A stretch of 64,000 bases of DNA, taken from positions 21,989,175 to 22,053,174 of the forward strand of contig CM023540.1 in the NCBI GenBank assembly GCA_013350335.1, in the 5' to 3' direction. Under the pieces are notes generated by a model. It saw nothing but the letters and a program-made list of their open reading frames with translations. It had not been told where the DNA came from and did no database searches. Made by a program: the position numbers and the translations under genes. The first letter of the stretch is position 1. Each line of letters starts with the position of its first letter. This document shows positions 35,111 to 47,000 of the stretch, piece by piece. This DNA comes from Chimonanthus salicifolius. Its lineage: Eukaryota > Streptophyta > Magnoliopsida > Laurales > Calycanthaceae.

Positions 35111-38100
35111 TTAACCTTGGACACTGGCCTTCTCTTTCAATGATAGCATCTTCACCCTGCGTGTAAGATCCTTCATGATGTCTATGATCAACGATTTCTT
35201 CTGAATCCTGAATTCAACTGCCAACTTAGTTGAATTCAAAATGTCTCGTCTCAATAATGATTCGTCCTCCATTATCTTTGTGGGGAAGTGTCCAAGTGCA
35301 ATCACACACAATGCAATTACAGTCCGAAGAGCAGTGATTTCATTAGATACTCCTAAAGGAGCTTCTACTGACAATGACTTTAAAGTCCTCAAATCATGTT
35401 TTTGTACAGTTTCAATGTCAGCTGCCAGAAGCACTCGCAATGCAGCCATCAAACGCCCATCTATCAATTCAGGGCCACCTAATGTCACCTGCAAAGGAAA
35501 AATCATATGGAATTGATATTGGGCTATAGATTAGGTTTAAGGAGGTGTTTGGTGGATGAAAGTGTCCTGAGTGTCCATACTTAAACGCATATTACTATAA
35601 TCAGATTAGATCATATAGATCTTTAAAGATTTTCTTCCCTTTCATAAAGGGACCATAAGATTTAGATCATATGGTTCATGACATTTGATCAATTTTTAAA
35701 TGTCAACACCATTGTCTCGATGGGTCTCACAGTTTAAGGAAGATGCACCTAGAATTTTTTAGGTTGGGAAATCCCATTCATGAAGATGAAGCCTGGAGAA
35801 AATGTCAACAGTTGCGAGCTACAATCTCCAATCTGAACATGGGACCCATTAGATCAAGGTCTAAATCACCAATATGGGACCCACAACTACAGAATGGGTT
35901 TACCATGATTCTAATAGATGTCTTAATGCATCAAGATCCCATAATTCCTTATTCCCTTTATGATATCTATCAAGGGGCTAGAGACGAGCCCCAAGGCAAA
36001 TACTTAATGACAAATTGAGTATCTGATAGATGCTCCTGTGATTCCTACAGAAGTCCTTGAGGTCCAGAACTTCGAAATTGAGCCACTAAATAACAACATA
36101 CGATAACTTGTTGGGAGGAAAACCTTAAGAAGAGCACCATCTCCATGTAAATTTAGCTGGGATAGGATCTGCGTTGCCATTCAGTGGGTGAAGAGAAGGT
36201 GGGGGTCGAACTCCAGCAGCCATACTCGCAGCATCTAGAAGAACTCCATCATATTTTAGTTCCACATAGTCATAAGGATTTGAGGGAATAACAAAGCCAT
36301 AGTCTAGAAGGAGAAAATCATTGCTCAAACAACCATAATTCAGCGTCATTTGAGTATCCTTCTCAATCTGTGACTCTGCTACAACCTGTGCACATTGAAC
36401 AAATGGAATGTGTTCAGTAGTCATTGTTAAAGAAAAAGTTGCTGCTGGACACACTTGAAAAATATATTCAACACCCATGCAAGTTTATACAGTAGCTCTT
36501 TAACAATAGTGTGTATGTCAGTCACAGATTGGGTGAAGATGTCGTGCGCTGTTCACAGTGAACCCCATATGAACCCTTATGGGGCATGTGAAAATGTGTG
36601 TGTCTGTTTGTATGTTAGTGGGGCTGAGATCAAAATTTTCAAGGCACAGATAATGGTGTAAAGGCAAAAGGGGGAAAAATGAGTTTCAACCCAACAGTGT
36701 GCAACTCTATATCTCGAAATCTGTTATTACACGAACTTGAAATTTTTATTACATCTTAATATCAAATATTTGGGCCCAAGAGAGCATTACATGACATGGA
36801 CCCATTCCCATAACTTTGCAGTGTCATATCTAGCATGAGTATCTCAAGGGACTGAAAGCTCTAAGTGTCACGTGTTCCAAAATCTTGTTAGACCTTACCT
36901 GACCTGTGGCTTTTGAGGCAAGGATCAAGATTGTTTTCTCAAGAAACATAATCGGGCCTATTTAGTAGAAGGTTAGGTCATAGGTTGAATTAGCTTCAAT
37001 GGAAATGGTAACCTGATCTATAAACTGTGAAATGGTTCTATTGGGATTTCCCAGAGCACATATAGGAGTCCAAAAAAGAAAAAGAGCAATGGTTGAATGC
37101 ATGATATCATTGAATAAAACTTGAGAAGAAATTACACCATCTTAGTGCATCAATTTCAGAAAGAAAAAGAAATTCAAAACATACAATAATTTAATGAGTA
37201 GATAGAGAAGAATCTGTAATTCTTAAAAAAAAAAAAAGAATATAAATGTGCAAAGTTTAAATTTGTGAAAAAACTGAAACCTCCAAGAACCAAGACAATT
37301 AGAGAAAGATACGCAGGAAGAATGAAAGAGTAGATCTTTCTCATTTTCACAAAGGAAAATGAGGTTTCTGTCCACAAAAAGTAGATGACAGATAGAGGTC
37401 TTTTGGGCATTTGATTTATGCTCAAGCAAAAAGGAACTCAGAAAGTAATTTAAAGCAAGCAACATTGTCTCATTTCAAAAAAGAAAAATAAAAAGGGCTA
37501 TTATATCTCTCCCCCCCCAAAAAAAAACACTTTACAGAGATGAAGGAATAAAGAAAATTACCTTAACTAACATTTTTTTATCCTTTGTGTCTTGCTCCTG
37601 AACAATTTGAGTATTGGATGAAAACTGTGGTTGCACATATCGATAACAGGAAGTAGCATAGGGATGTCACTGAGTGCCCCATCTGGGAGAGTCTCTCCAT
37701 GCAAACGAAATGCGCGAGATGAGACTGCTGACATGGCCCAGCCAAGAGAAGATGCATTTACATCTTGACCTCCAAATGGATGATTTTCTGGTGGCAAATT
37801 GCCAACCACTTGTTTGATTTCTTTATCAAAATCTATAAGAAATCGGCATCTCTTGTTTACCTGATATAGAGAATTTCATTAGTCAAAACTTAAAACACTA
37901 ACTTCATAATCAATCTCTACTGCAGGTTCTGCATTAAATAGCAGTTGGAGAGGAAGATAATGCTTTAAAGTCCTGTCTAAAATCCAGATGGTCCCAAATT
38001 ACAGGCAGCTTGAATTTTATGGTGATACTATCTATATATGGGACAGGCAGAACTCAGAAATCACATTATGTGGCATTCCACTGTCTCAAATCAATGATTT

Positions 38101-41100
38101 GAAGAGCATATGGGCGAAAGGACTCAACTTAATGTGGTTTCAAATAGCGCTCCAACTCAAATGCATAAAAGAACTTTAGGTTCTACCAAAATATTCAGAC
38201 AGACTTCAATTGGGTACATCCAAACACACCATAAGGAATGAGCAATACCTGATGAACAAGAGGAGCATATTGCAGGTTTTTTATGTCCTCTCCTGAAAAG
38301 AATATTGGTACGCTGAAAGCTTCTGGCAAATTGCTGATGTATGGCCACCAGAAGGAACCAACTTTAGCTCTTTCTTGGAGAAGCTTCAAACCCAACTTCA
38401 TTGCCCAAAGTTCCTCTGCCACATGCTCCCACAAGGTCCAATTTACTCACCAAAACTGAATCTAGCCTAGTTTTTAAAATTAGAAGTCACCACCCATAAT
38501 GAGCAAGGAAACATCATGCATCAGGACAACCTTCTAAATAAAGAATGTAATAACTTTAGCCAAATAAATAAAAAGATTGGCTCTCCTGAAAGCTAATGTT
38601 TGTGTTATGCCATTCACATGTAATGAACAAGTGAAAATGTGAAAATTCCATTTACAGCTAATAGAGAGGAGAAACCATAGCACCATTCCCATAAAATAAA
38701 ATTAGAAAAATACCAAAAAAATTAATCCAAGTATAAAGAAAATTAATAAAATGCAAAATTGCACCCATTGGCATCAAAAGAACAAATGGTAATTAACAAA
38801 ATCACATTTCCAAATTCATCACATAGTTACATTTAACAAAATTCTAACCATATCCATAAAATAAAATTACCCAATGCAAGATAACACGGTTTTGAAAAGT
38901 ATCTACAAAATTGCGAAGGGACAGGAAAAGGTATGGAAGGCCTTCAGAGAGGATCTAAGATTATTAGTTGGAAAGGTGATAGAGTCCTTTTCTAGATGGA
39001 TCTCTAGATAGATGAGAGTTCTAAAGCATAGATTCCCTAGACTTCTCAGAATAGCAGTGGAGAGAGCCGTGGAACATTGTTATGAGATTTAGGCAAAATG
39101 GTGGTATGTTGTGTCGCATGGACACTACAAGATGTGAGACACACCCATGTGGGACACTTGTAGACACTCGCAATCGTTCTTCATGGACTCTTTTAAACAT
39201 TGTTTTCTAAGATGATTAAAATATCATAACACCTTTCCCTCTTAAAACCTAATTAAAAGATCAATATGTTTGTAATCTATTAATGTTTGGGTAAAACTAG
39301 TACATTGTTTTCCATTAGTGTTATTTTTACACCATATTTTTATTTAAAATCAATTTAGATTTAAATTTATTTAAACATGATGTTGAGTCCCTGTGTCCTA
39401 CTTTTTTTAGATTGCTGAGTCCAACACCTCGCACCCATATCGGACTCTAACACTTGCACCCGTACCCATGCAACTTAGGTTGTATGGTTAGTGAATTTCT
39501 AGAGAGCTTTAACGGAGAGTGAGATAGTAGATTATGAGAATCACCTAGTGTTTCTATGTGAGGCAAGTTTTAACCCTGACGAGGAAGAAAAGAGGGTGTG
39601 GGTGGGGAATTCATCATTTGATTACTTTGTGTAGTCTTGTGTTAAGATGGTGACGGAGAAGAATAGAGTTAGTCGTCCTTGTGCGCTAGTCTAGAAAGCT
39701 AAGGCCCCACCCAAAGTTCAAGCTTTTTGTTGGATTGCAATTGAGAGGTTTTGACTAGGTGTAGTTTTGGGAGGAAAGAGATCATTCCAGAGGAGTCAAA
39801 TCTTAGGTGTGTGATACAAAGGAAGATGAGAAGGTGGACCACCTATTTGGTGAATGCCTTTTTCTTACAGTTTTGTGGAATAGATTTCTGCAGTTAATGG
39901 GGGGTAGCTAGGTGTTTGAGAAATCAATTAGTGATGTCACTTCTAGATGGCAGACCCTTTTAGTGTTAATAGAAGGATAGCTTGTCTTTTGATCCCAGTG
40001 GCTATTGCATTCAATGTGGAAAGAGGAATTCGAGAGTTTCTGAAGCAAAGGAAAAACCAATGGAGGAAACCTTTGAACTAGCTAATCACTTTGTCAAAGG
40101 CATGGTAGAAGTTCAGAAAAATTTTCTCATGATGATCTTATAAGAAGGTAGGAGGCAGGGCCTAAAGGGGAAACCCAAAAAGAAGAAACCAATCAAAAGT
40201 GGGAAAGACATCCAATGGGGTGGCGAAGATTAACGGAGATGGGGTCGCTAAGGGTAAGCCAAGTTAGCTAGAATCAGGGGTGTACTTCACAACCACCAAA
40301 GGGAGATGAGGTTGTTTTTCTCTAATCTAACAAAGATTAGAGATTCCAATTAAGCTAAGCTATGGGCTAATAGAAGGACTCTAGTAATGTGATAGGATGG
40401 GCAAATGGTAGATTAAAACCACCTTGGAAGTTGATCCCAATGTGTAGAAACACTAAAAGGTTGGTTGTACAAGTGGAAATCTCTTTCAAATGTGTGAGAT
40501 GCTCAAATTATGGGGTTGCAGATTTTTTTGCCTAACAAGTGGGTGGAGAAATACAACCCTTTTGACAATTCCTTGCAATGTTGTTTATATTGTATATGTT
40601 TGCCATTATGTCTCTCCTATATTGATGTATTTTTGTTGACATTCTTTTCATCAATATAATCGTTGTTGTTTTAAAAAAATTAAATAAAATAAAGATAACA
40701 CAAACCTAAGAACTTAACAAGCTCTGTTGGAATGCATCATCATCATCATCAAAAGCCATTTCCCATCCATCTGAGACTGGTTCCTTGAGTCCTACATTTG
40801 CACTATACCGTATGAAAGATCATAACCTCTGCCAGTTTATAAATTCTTTGTGCTAGTGTTGTTTCTGGTTAGTTACTGACATGTCCAAACCATCTTTGAC
40901 GTTCTTCCCTCACCTTCTCTTCTATTGGGGCTATATTTAAGGTTATCCTAATGTGGTTGTTTCTAATTCTATTTATTGGGGTTATATTTAAGGTTATCCT
41001 AATATGGTTGTTTCTAATTCTATGTTTTAATGCAACTCCACTCAATCCATCTCAACGTCTATATCTCAGTTGCATGTACTTTTTCTACATGTCTTTTCTT

Positions 41101-42767
41101 TGTTGCCTAGCATTTTGCTCAATAACACATTTCTAGTCCTAATTTTTCATAGAAAAACCTTTATAGTCTATTGGTACTTCTTTTATCATATAACCCACAA
41201 GCTTGCATACATTTTTTACCATCCCACACCCATCCTACTAGCTATGTCCAAAAAGGAATCTCTATCTCTCTCCCGAATGGAGAACCTAAATATCTAATTT
41301 TATAACAATGTTTTCCTAGATAGTTATCAATTTTGATTGGTTTCTCGTCTGTATTCTTTATTCTGCTAAAGTTACACTCCATGCATTCTATTTTTGTTCT
41401 ACTAATCTTCAAACCGCTTGTCTCCAAAGTTGTCCTCCACAATTGCAATTTATTGTTAGTTTACTACTTGTTTCACTGATTAGTACAATGCAGTATAAAC
41501 TATCGGATCTCAGATTAGGTTCCTAGAGGCAAATTATCCATTACCAAGACGAATAATTGAAGGCTCAACACAGACCTTTGGTGAGTCCTACTTGAACTGG
41601 AAACTCCTTTCTTACCCTTGCAACACATACCATTGTTACTCTTCTTGCTTCCTAAAAATATCAATTAGGGACGTCATTCCTTCTTAATGCCTACCAATAT
41701 AGTTTCCTCGGCACCCAATCATAGGCTTCCTCTAAATCGATCAATGCCATGTGTAAATTTTCCTTTTCTCCTTATAATTCCCAAATTGGTTCTCTGTTTG
41801 ATTCTTGTCTTAGACGTTAGTCTATTATTCTTTCTCAGTGTGTCATAGTATGACTCATAAGCTTAGTACCTCGATAGTTGGTTCAATTGGCTCAATTTTG
41901 AAGATCACCTTTGTTCTTGTAAAAAGGGACTATACTGCTCTTTCTCCACTTGTGGGGCATTCTTTTTTCAGTACTAAAATACTGTTAAACAACATGGTTA
42001 ACCACTCTATTCCAATTTCACCCCAACAAAACATATACTTCTTTTGGGATACCATATGGCCCTAATGCTTTTCTATTCATTTTCATTAAGGCCATCTTCA
42101 CTTCTGTTTCTGAAATTTTATTAATCATCAATGTCTGTTTGGATGTAGGGAAAGGTAAGTTCTTTCTTGTAAAATAGCCATTTACATGGATCCAAACAGA
42201 GAATAGATGAGGGGGGAAAGAACCTTCTTGAAATGCATCACATAATACTATTTAAAGGAGAGACCCAAGTCACACCCATAAATTAAAATCTAAAATAAAA
42301 AACACCCACACACATAGGAATGTAAACCCAAAAGGAAACGAGCGAGCTAGTAAGAGGACGAAACAAACAAAGAAACATACACACGCACACGCACCTGGGA
42401 CTCGACGAGCCAGTTGGATTAGAGCGGAATCGGCTGCGTCAGAAGAATCGAGAGACGGAAAACAGAGAGGTATGTGATTGGGAAGCGAAATGAGTTCAGA
42501 CCCTTTTGTAACATTTTCAGAAGCAACCAAACGAAGGCCGGAAGAGCTTTCCTCATCTACAGTTATCTTCAAAGCCTTGTGGACAAAACCACCTTGCCTT
42601 CTCACCCAACGAATAAGATCAGGAGGGTGTGGCGCCAAGCGCGTAGGAATAGCAGAAGAAGAAGAAGCGTAGGTTGTCAGAGGCCTCAAGTGGGTGAGAG
42701 ATGGGGCAGATGACTGTATCAAATCCACGGTCACCATTAACATCTTCGTCGAAGAAGTAGTAATCAT
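35111..42767 (-). CDS. SET-domain protein lysine methyltransferase, Rubisco-LSMT type, with three frame breaks
   Basis: Exons: 42767-42395, 38415-38249, 37860-37562, 36385-36124, 35488-35111; all introns GT-AG. Exon 1 gives a Ser/Thr-rich N-terminus compatible with a plastid transit peptide, then the SET start (SSGLRLVASENVTKGSELIS). Exon 3 has the SET core IDMCNHSFHP and exon 4 LNYGCLSNDFLLLDYGF. Exon 5 is the LSMT substrate-binding domain (VTLGGPELIDGRLMAALRVL, ALGHFPTKIMEDE). The family methylates lysines of plastid enzymes such as Rubisco large subunit or aldolase; the substrate here is unknown. Oddity: one base is missing in exon 3 just after CNHSFH and two in exon 4 between SLHP and QILSQ, each next to a short homopolymer. 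With three bases added the gene would encode about 493 aa, normal for the family. Either a young pseudogene or assembly errors. Closest relative from memory: At1g24610. Confidence 0.88.
38900..40672 (+). pseudogene. L1-type LINE remnant in SET-gene intron 1
   Basis: Plus-strand pieces of a plant L1 ORF2 in several frames with stops: KAKAPPKVQAFCWIAIER and VDHLFGECLFLTVLWN (zinc-knuckle/RVT region, about 39690-39895) and INGDGVAKGKPS (start of RNase H, about 40230). The 3' end is ATCAATATAATCG followed by a short A-rich tail at about 40660-40672. The left end is not sharply defined. Opposite in orientation to the host gene. Non-functional. Confidence 0.75.
40735..42130 (-). pseudogene. RTE-type LINE remnant in SET-gene intron 1
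   Basis: Minus-strand reverse transcriptase pieces: KMNRKALGPYGIPKE (near 42080), LHMALIDLEEAYDWVPRK (near 41740, RT palm motif with its Asp), SSKLTINCNCGGQL and SRTKIECMECNFSR (41450-41340), and EKVREERQRWFGHV-like sequence near 40900. Ends in (TGATGA)n at 40735-40750, the RTE-type tail. Frames are broken throughout. Same family as 25339-26035. Confidence 0.8.
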
Positions 42768-43211
42768 CTTATTGTAATCGTTTTTAAACTACTTGAGAGT
42801 TGAAAGGAGAGGACTCTGGCTTTGCAGTTGAGGGCTCTCTTAGGGACTTCAGAGTGAACTGTGGAGTATCGACTCAGAAGCTAGCAAGCAACACACATGA
42901 TCTTCCTTTCGCATCACCGTAATGCCACGTGGCGTTCTCAGAATAGATATTTCGGGATGATTAGAAGAGGGAACAACTATGTTACGACCATTTTTAATTT
43001 CGTACGAGGAAATTTTTAATTAATCTGATTAAAATAATTTTTAATGAGTAATGTAAGCTCATTCCCATTCGAGTCACATGAACTGACTGCCATATCATTC
43101 AATATAATGCATTTTTTACCCTATTACTCTTGTACTTTAACATGTGAGACAACAATCACTTTATTTTAGAAAGTCAAATTAATTAGTTGTTTCACTTATT
43201 GTAATTGATCA
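42768..43211. other. Region upstream of the SET-domain gene
   Basis: Contains the putative promoter of the minus-strand SET gene. No decisive TATA box or repeat was recognised. Confidence 0.4.
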
Positions 43212-43220
43212 TTATTTTAA

Positions 43221-43420
43221 GCCAGCGATCTTCTAACGGACATTTTGTGTAATTCGACATAAATTTTACTGTATTGTCCATTTTGTCCTTCGAATTGACT
43301 CAACACACCTTTGCTATAAGCGATTCGAAGGATTATACGAGCCAATTCAAAAGACAAAATAGACAATATAATAAAATCCGTCTCGTGTTACACAAACTAC
43401 ATGTGGAAAGATCGCTACCC
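43221..43420. mobile_element. MITE of the GGGTA TIR family, 200 bp
   Basis: The left end (AGCGATCTTCTAACGGAC, ATTTTGTGTAATTCGACA) and the reverse complement of the right end (GGGTAGCGATCTTTCC, TTTGTGTAACACGAGACGG) pair over most of the element, with TTGTCCATTTTGTCCTTCGA and TTGTCTATTTTGTC further in. The flanks TTATTTTAA and TTATTTCAT match 7 of 9, suggesting a 9-bp target duplication as in Mutator-like elements. Confidence 0.75.
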
Positions 43421-43429
43421 TTATTTCAT

Positions 43430-44080
43430 TCATTTTCTCCTTAGCCACCATGAATAGCTCTTTGTGTTATAAATACATATAACGTCTGACAATTGAATTA
43501 AGAGAGATGGTAGGATGGACAATTAAGATCAGAAGGGTGCCGGTGGATGCTATCCATTTGTCCACGTTGTTAGTTTGTAATAAACACTCCGACCATAACA
43601 TGGAACAAAGTCTTCTCTTTGGACGATTCAAGAGAGTTGATGATGACAGCAAAGAAAATGGATAGGATAAATATTAAAGTTTTCATGTAAAAAAAAAATT
43701 GTGGCTTCAAGTCACAATAGATCATCATCATCAGGAAAACGATCCATGTATTAACTATTCGAAATCGAGTTTTTGAGTTCTCTTTCATTCTATTTTATCA
43801 AAAAATATTAACAATCACGAACCATACAATCAACCATTTCCATGCTCGAATCATATTTCCGATGCAACATCTCTTACAAAGAATAGTACCCCCTATACAA
43901 ATCCTCAACCAAATCTGTCACAAGCCATGACAAACGCTTGCTGATAATACAACACTGTCTACAATACAAGTATACAACAATAACAGCAGCAATGGCAGCA
44001 ACAGTTATCATTTTTACCAAGATTACTCCAAAAACTCATCAACTGTCTTCCTGAAAGCCTGTAGTAGTAGCAGTTATCAT
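43430..44080. other. 3' flank of CAP-G; no further gene
   Basis: The right part (about 43850-44080) should hold the CAP-G 3' UTR, with CAGCAGCAATGGCAGCAACA-type simple repeats near 43985. The open frames at 43467-43788 look fortuitous. Confidence 0.4.
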
Positions 44081-47000
44081 CTATATAATGATCTCAAACT
44101 CATCAGCAGATTCTTCTGAAGTCTCGTTAGATGTCACATCTGATTCTTCTTCATCTGTGACTGGAGCAGCTCTTTCAGAAGCCATCCTACTCATTGCTAC
44201 TGTCTTGCTTGCCCGCTGTGAGCGTGCACTGACAATGCTGGGTGTCTTTGGTACAACAGAAACAGGTGAAGTTTCTTCATCATCAGATGACACTTCTCGC
44301 CTTGCTCGTCTCCTAGTTGGACGAGCTCTAGTTGAATGAGGTTCTGGTGTGGGTGCCAATTTTGTAGAGATGTCAATATCAAGATTGACATCTAATTCTA
44401 GATTTCCTGAGGACATATAATGCATCCATTGTAAGCTAAACCAAGAACCTTCATGCAAAGAGAATTCATTTTCAAAATCATTGTAAGATCAGTCAAAATG
44501 AATACTAGACAGAAGAGAAACTTAGAATTAAACTCAAATTTCATGTGGTACAAATATTTTCAGGACTAATAATCTATCAACTTCTATATGTATGTTTTGG
44601 AGTGGCAAAGTGTCGAATCACATTGAGTGGAAAATGGTTTTCTGCCTCAGGTCCATATCATTACAAGAGGAGATAGTACAAATGCCACGTTCGTTTGACA
44701 GCAGGTGAAGTAGTTTGCCTTTTGTATGTTGTGACTTCTGACTGTTCTTGTTTATAATTCCAATGAAATTGGGAATCATCCAGCCAGCAAGAATGTTTAC
44801 TCTGTTCACATTTTAAAGTACATAACAAAGTTACCCTCAGTATCATTTCAGAATTATGTTCAACATACCAAAAACGAGATTGGCTTGATCTTGTGAGAAT
44901 TCATCCTCTGGATGTTCATCTAGAGCTTCAAGACGTTTAATCATCTGCTTCAATTCCTTGACAAGTTCCTTGTCTGCAGATACAGACCCTATGATGTGGC
45001 CCAGGAGAACCCTCATACATTTTATTGCCACTTGCTCTGAGGACCGAAAATGTAGTAATGGAAGTACTTTACACAATGCCGTTATGTATGACTTTCCAGC
45101 AGCTGTATTCTTCGTAGGACAGCTTATCACCTTGAAAATTCATAAGAAATTTGCTAAGAGTTCCACTAGAAGCATTAAATACACAAGAAAAATAATTTAA
45201 AAGTACATCTTTAAAAAAAATGACAGTACACATAAAACCCAAAAACAAAAAAATCAGCATAGGGATGGCAGCTTCTAACCAAAAAAAAAAGGCAAGATTC
45301 ATGCCTTACATTTGGATACAACTTTAATAAAATACAGTAGTTCAAGTATTTAGCTGAACTTATTGTTATATCCATTTTCTTAGTCCATTTGCAGTAGCAC
45401 AGAAATCAGAAACCAAACTAGTTTGGATAATGTTTTCCATCCTTTTCCACTGCATCAATCTACATTAGAAATCATTGAAATGACATCTGATTTAACGAGG
45501 TTTCTGATTTCTGTGCTTCCACAAAAGTGGGATAGATAACATCAACTCTACCAGAATATTTAAATCACTTCTGTAAGGGTGTCTATATGCAGAGAGGTTT
45601 CTTGTCAATGCATGCAACAAACCAGAAGACAGATGTAAGAGACATTAAAATTCAATGAAACAAGCTGAGAAGACATGACCTAGCTCCAACCGATCTGAAG
45701 CCCTGACGTGCAATTCTGATTATTTCATTTTGACCATCTGTTTCCTGGCCTTAGTCAGATGACTAGCAAAATGTCCAATGGACCCACACTGCCACGTCAC
45801 ACAGTTGCAACTAAGACACTAACAAGATTTATTTCACTAATGCTAGTAGTTTGAACTCTTACCTCTGCAGCAAGGCGAATGGAAAGCCCTTCCTCTCCAC
45901 TCTCAATGTCAAATGGTGACTGGATTGAGCCTTGAGGATCTTCTGGGGTTTTCTCACCACATTCATCTTCCTCAGATACTTTTGGATACAGAGGAGTCTG
46001 CATCATTTGCAGCATAAAACGGGATGCCTGGATGGCACGCTTTCGCTGAGCAGAGACCACAGCAGGAGCACCTCCTGAATTCCCATAAATTCCTGGCCAG
46101 AGGGAACGCATGACAGGAATAAAGGCCTTGGAGATAATCTTCTGCGTGAAGAAAGAATTACCATTAATCAAGACTAGAAGTTCCACAATCATATAATTAG
46201 CATCTTGTGCCATAAAATGAAGATAAGCATCATGCATCACTTGCCTTGTGATCGGCTGAGAGTGCTGGATAGTGTTCAAAAAACACAGACAAACATTGCT
46301 TTAACCTGTTACAGAAGTAATTAGTCATCCTATTGACGTAAATATACAAAATCACAGAAAAAAAAATGGAGTGTTGTACAATGTTAACATTGTTCTCACT
46401 CCTAAGTGATTCACATGTAGGGCCCAGCCTTAGTTAATCTATTGCCTTCATAAGATGAACCCTACATTGGCAGGAAGACAATGGACATAACTAACTTCCC
46501 ATGTTTGCGATGGACCATTGGCTAGAATTGTGTCCACCAGGAGCTGTATAGTACCATAACAGGTATGATCCATCAACCCAATGGTTTAATGCCTAAGGGC
46601 AGTCCTCAACTGTAAATGTGGGTTGAAAAAAAAAAACCTTCTCTCTCAAAATCAGGGAAAAGAACACCAAAAAAAAAAAAAAAAGGAAAAAAAATAAAGA
46701 AAAAAATGGCTGCTCACCTATGCATCTCCATTGATTCATTGCTAAAATGCAACCGGATTAAACCGTTTAAAAGTAATGGATGTAAAGAAGCAGGTATGCT
46801 GGGATAGTTCTCACTCAAAAGGAGAATCTTTGCAAATCCCTCTCCAAGAATACCATGAAGTGTCTCATGGTAATCAGTTTCTGCATATTCATCAGAATCT
46901 TTTCTGTCAAGTCTGGAGCTAAAGAGTTCAAGCAATTCAGCACTTGAATCTCCATTTGCATCTGATAAATCTGCTGAAGATAAGTTATTTTCTCCATGTA

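Noticed and set aside
42270..42394. C-terminal end of the frame that starts at 42767
   Set aside because: Reads through the exon 1 donor (CAG|GTGCGT) into intron; exon 2 joins in phase.
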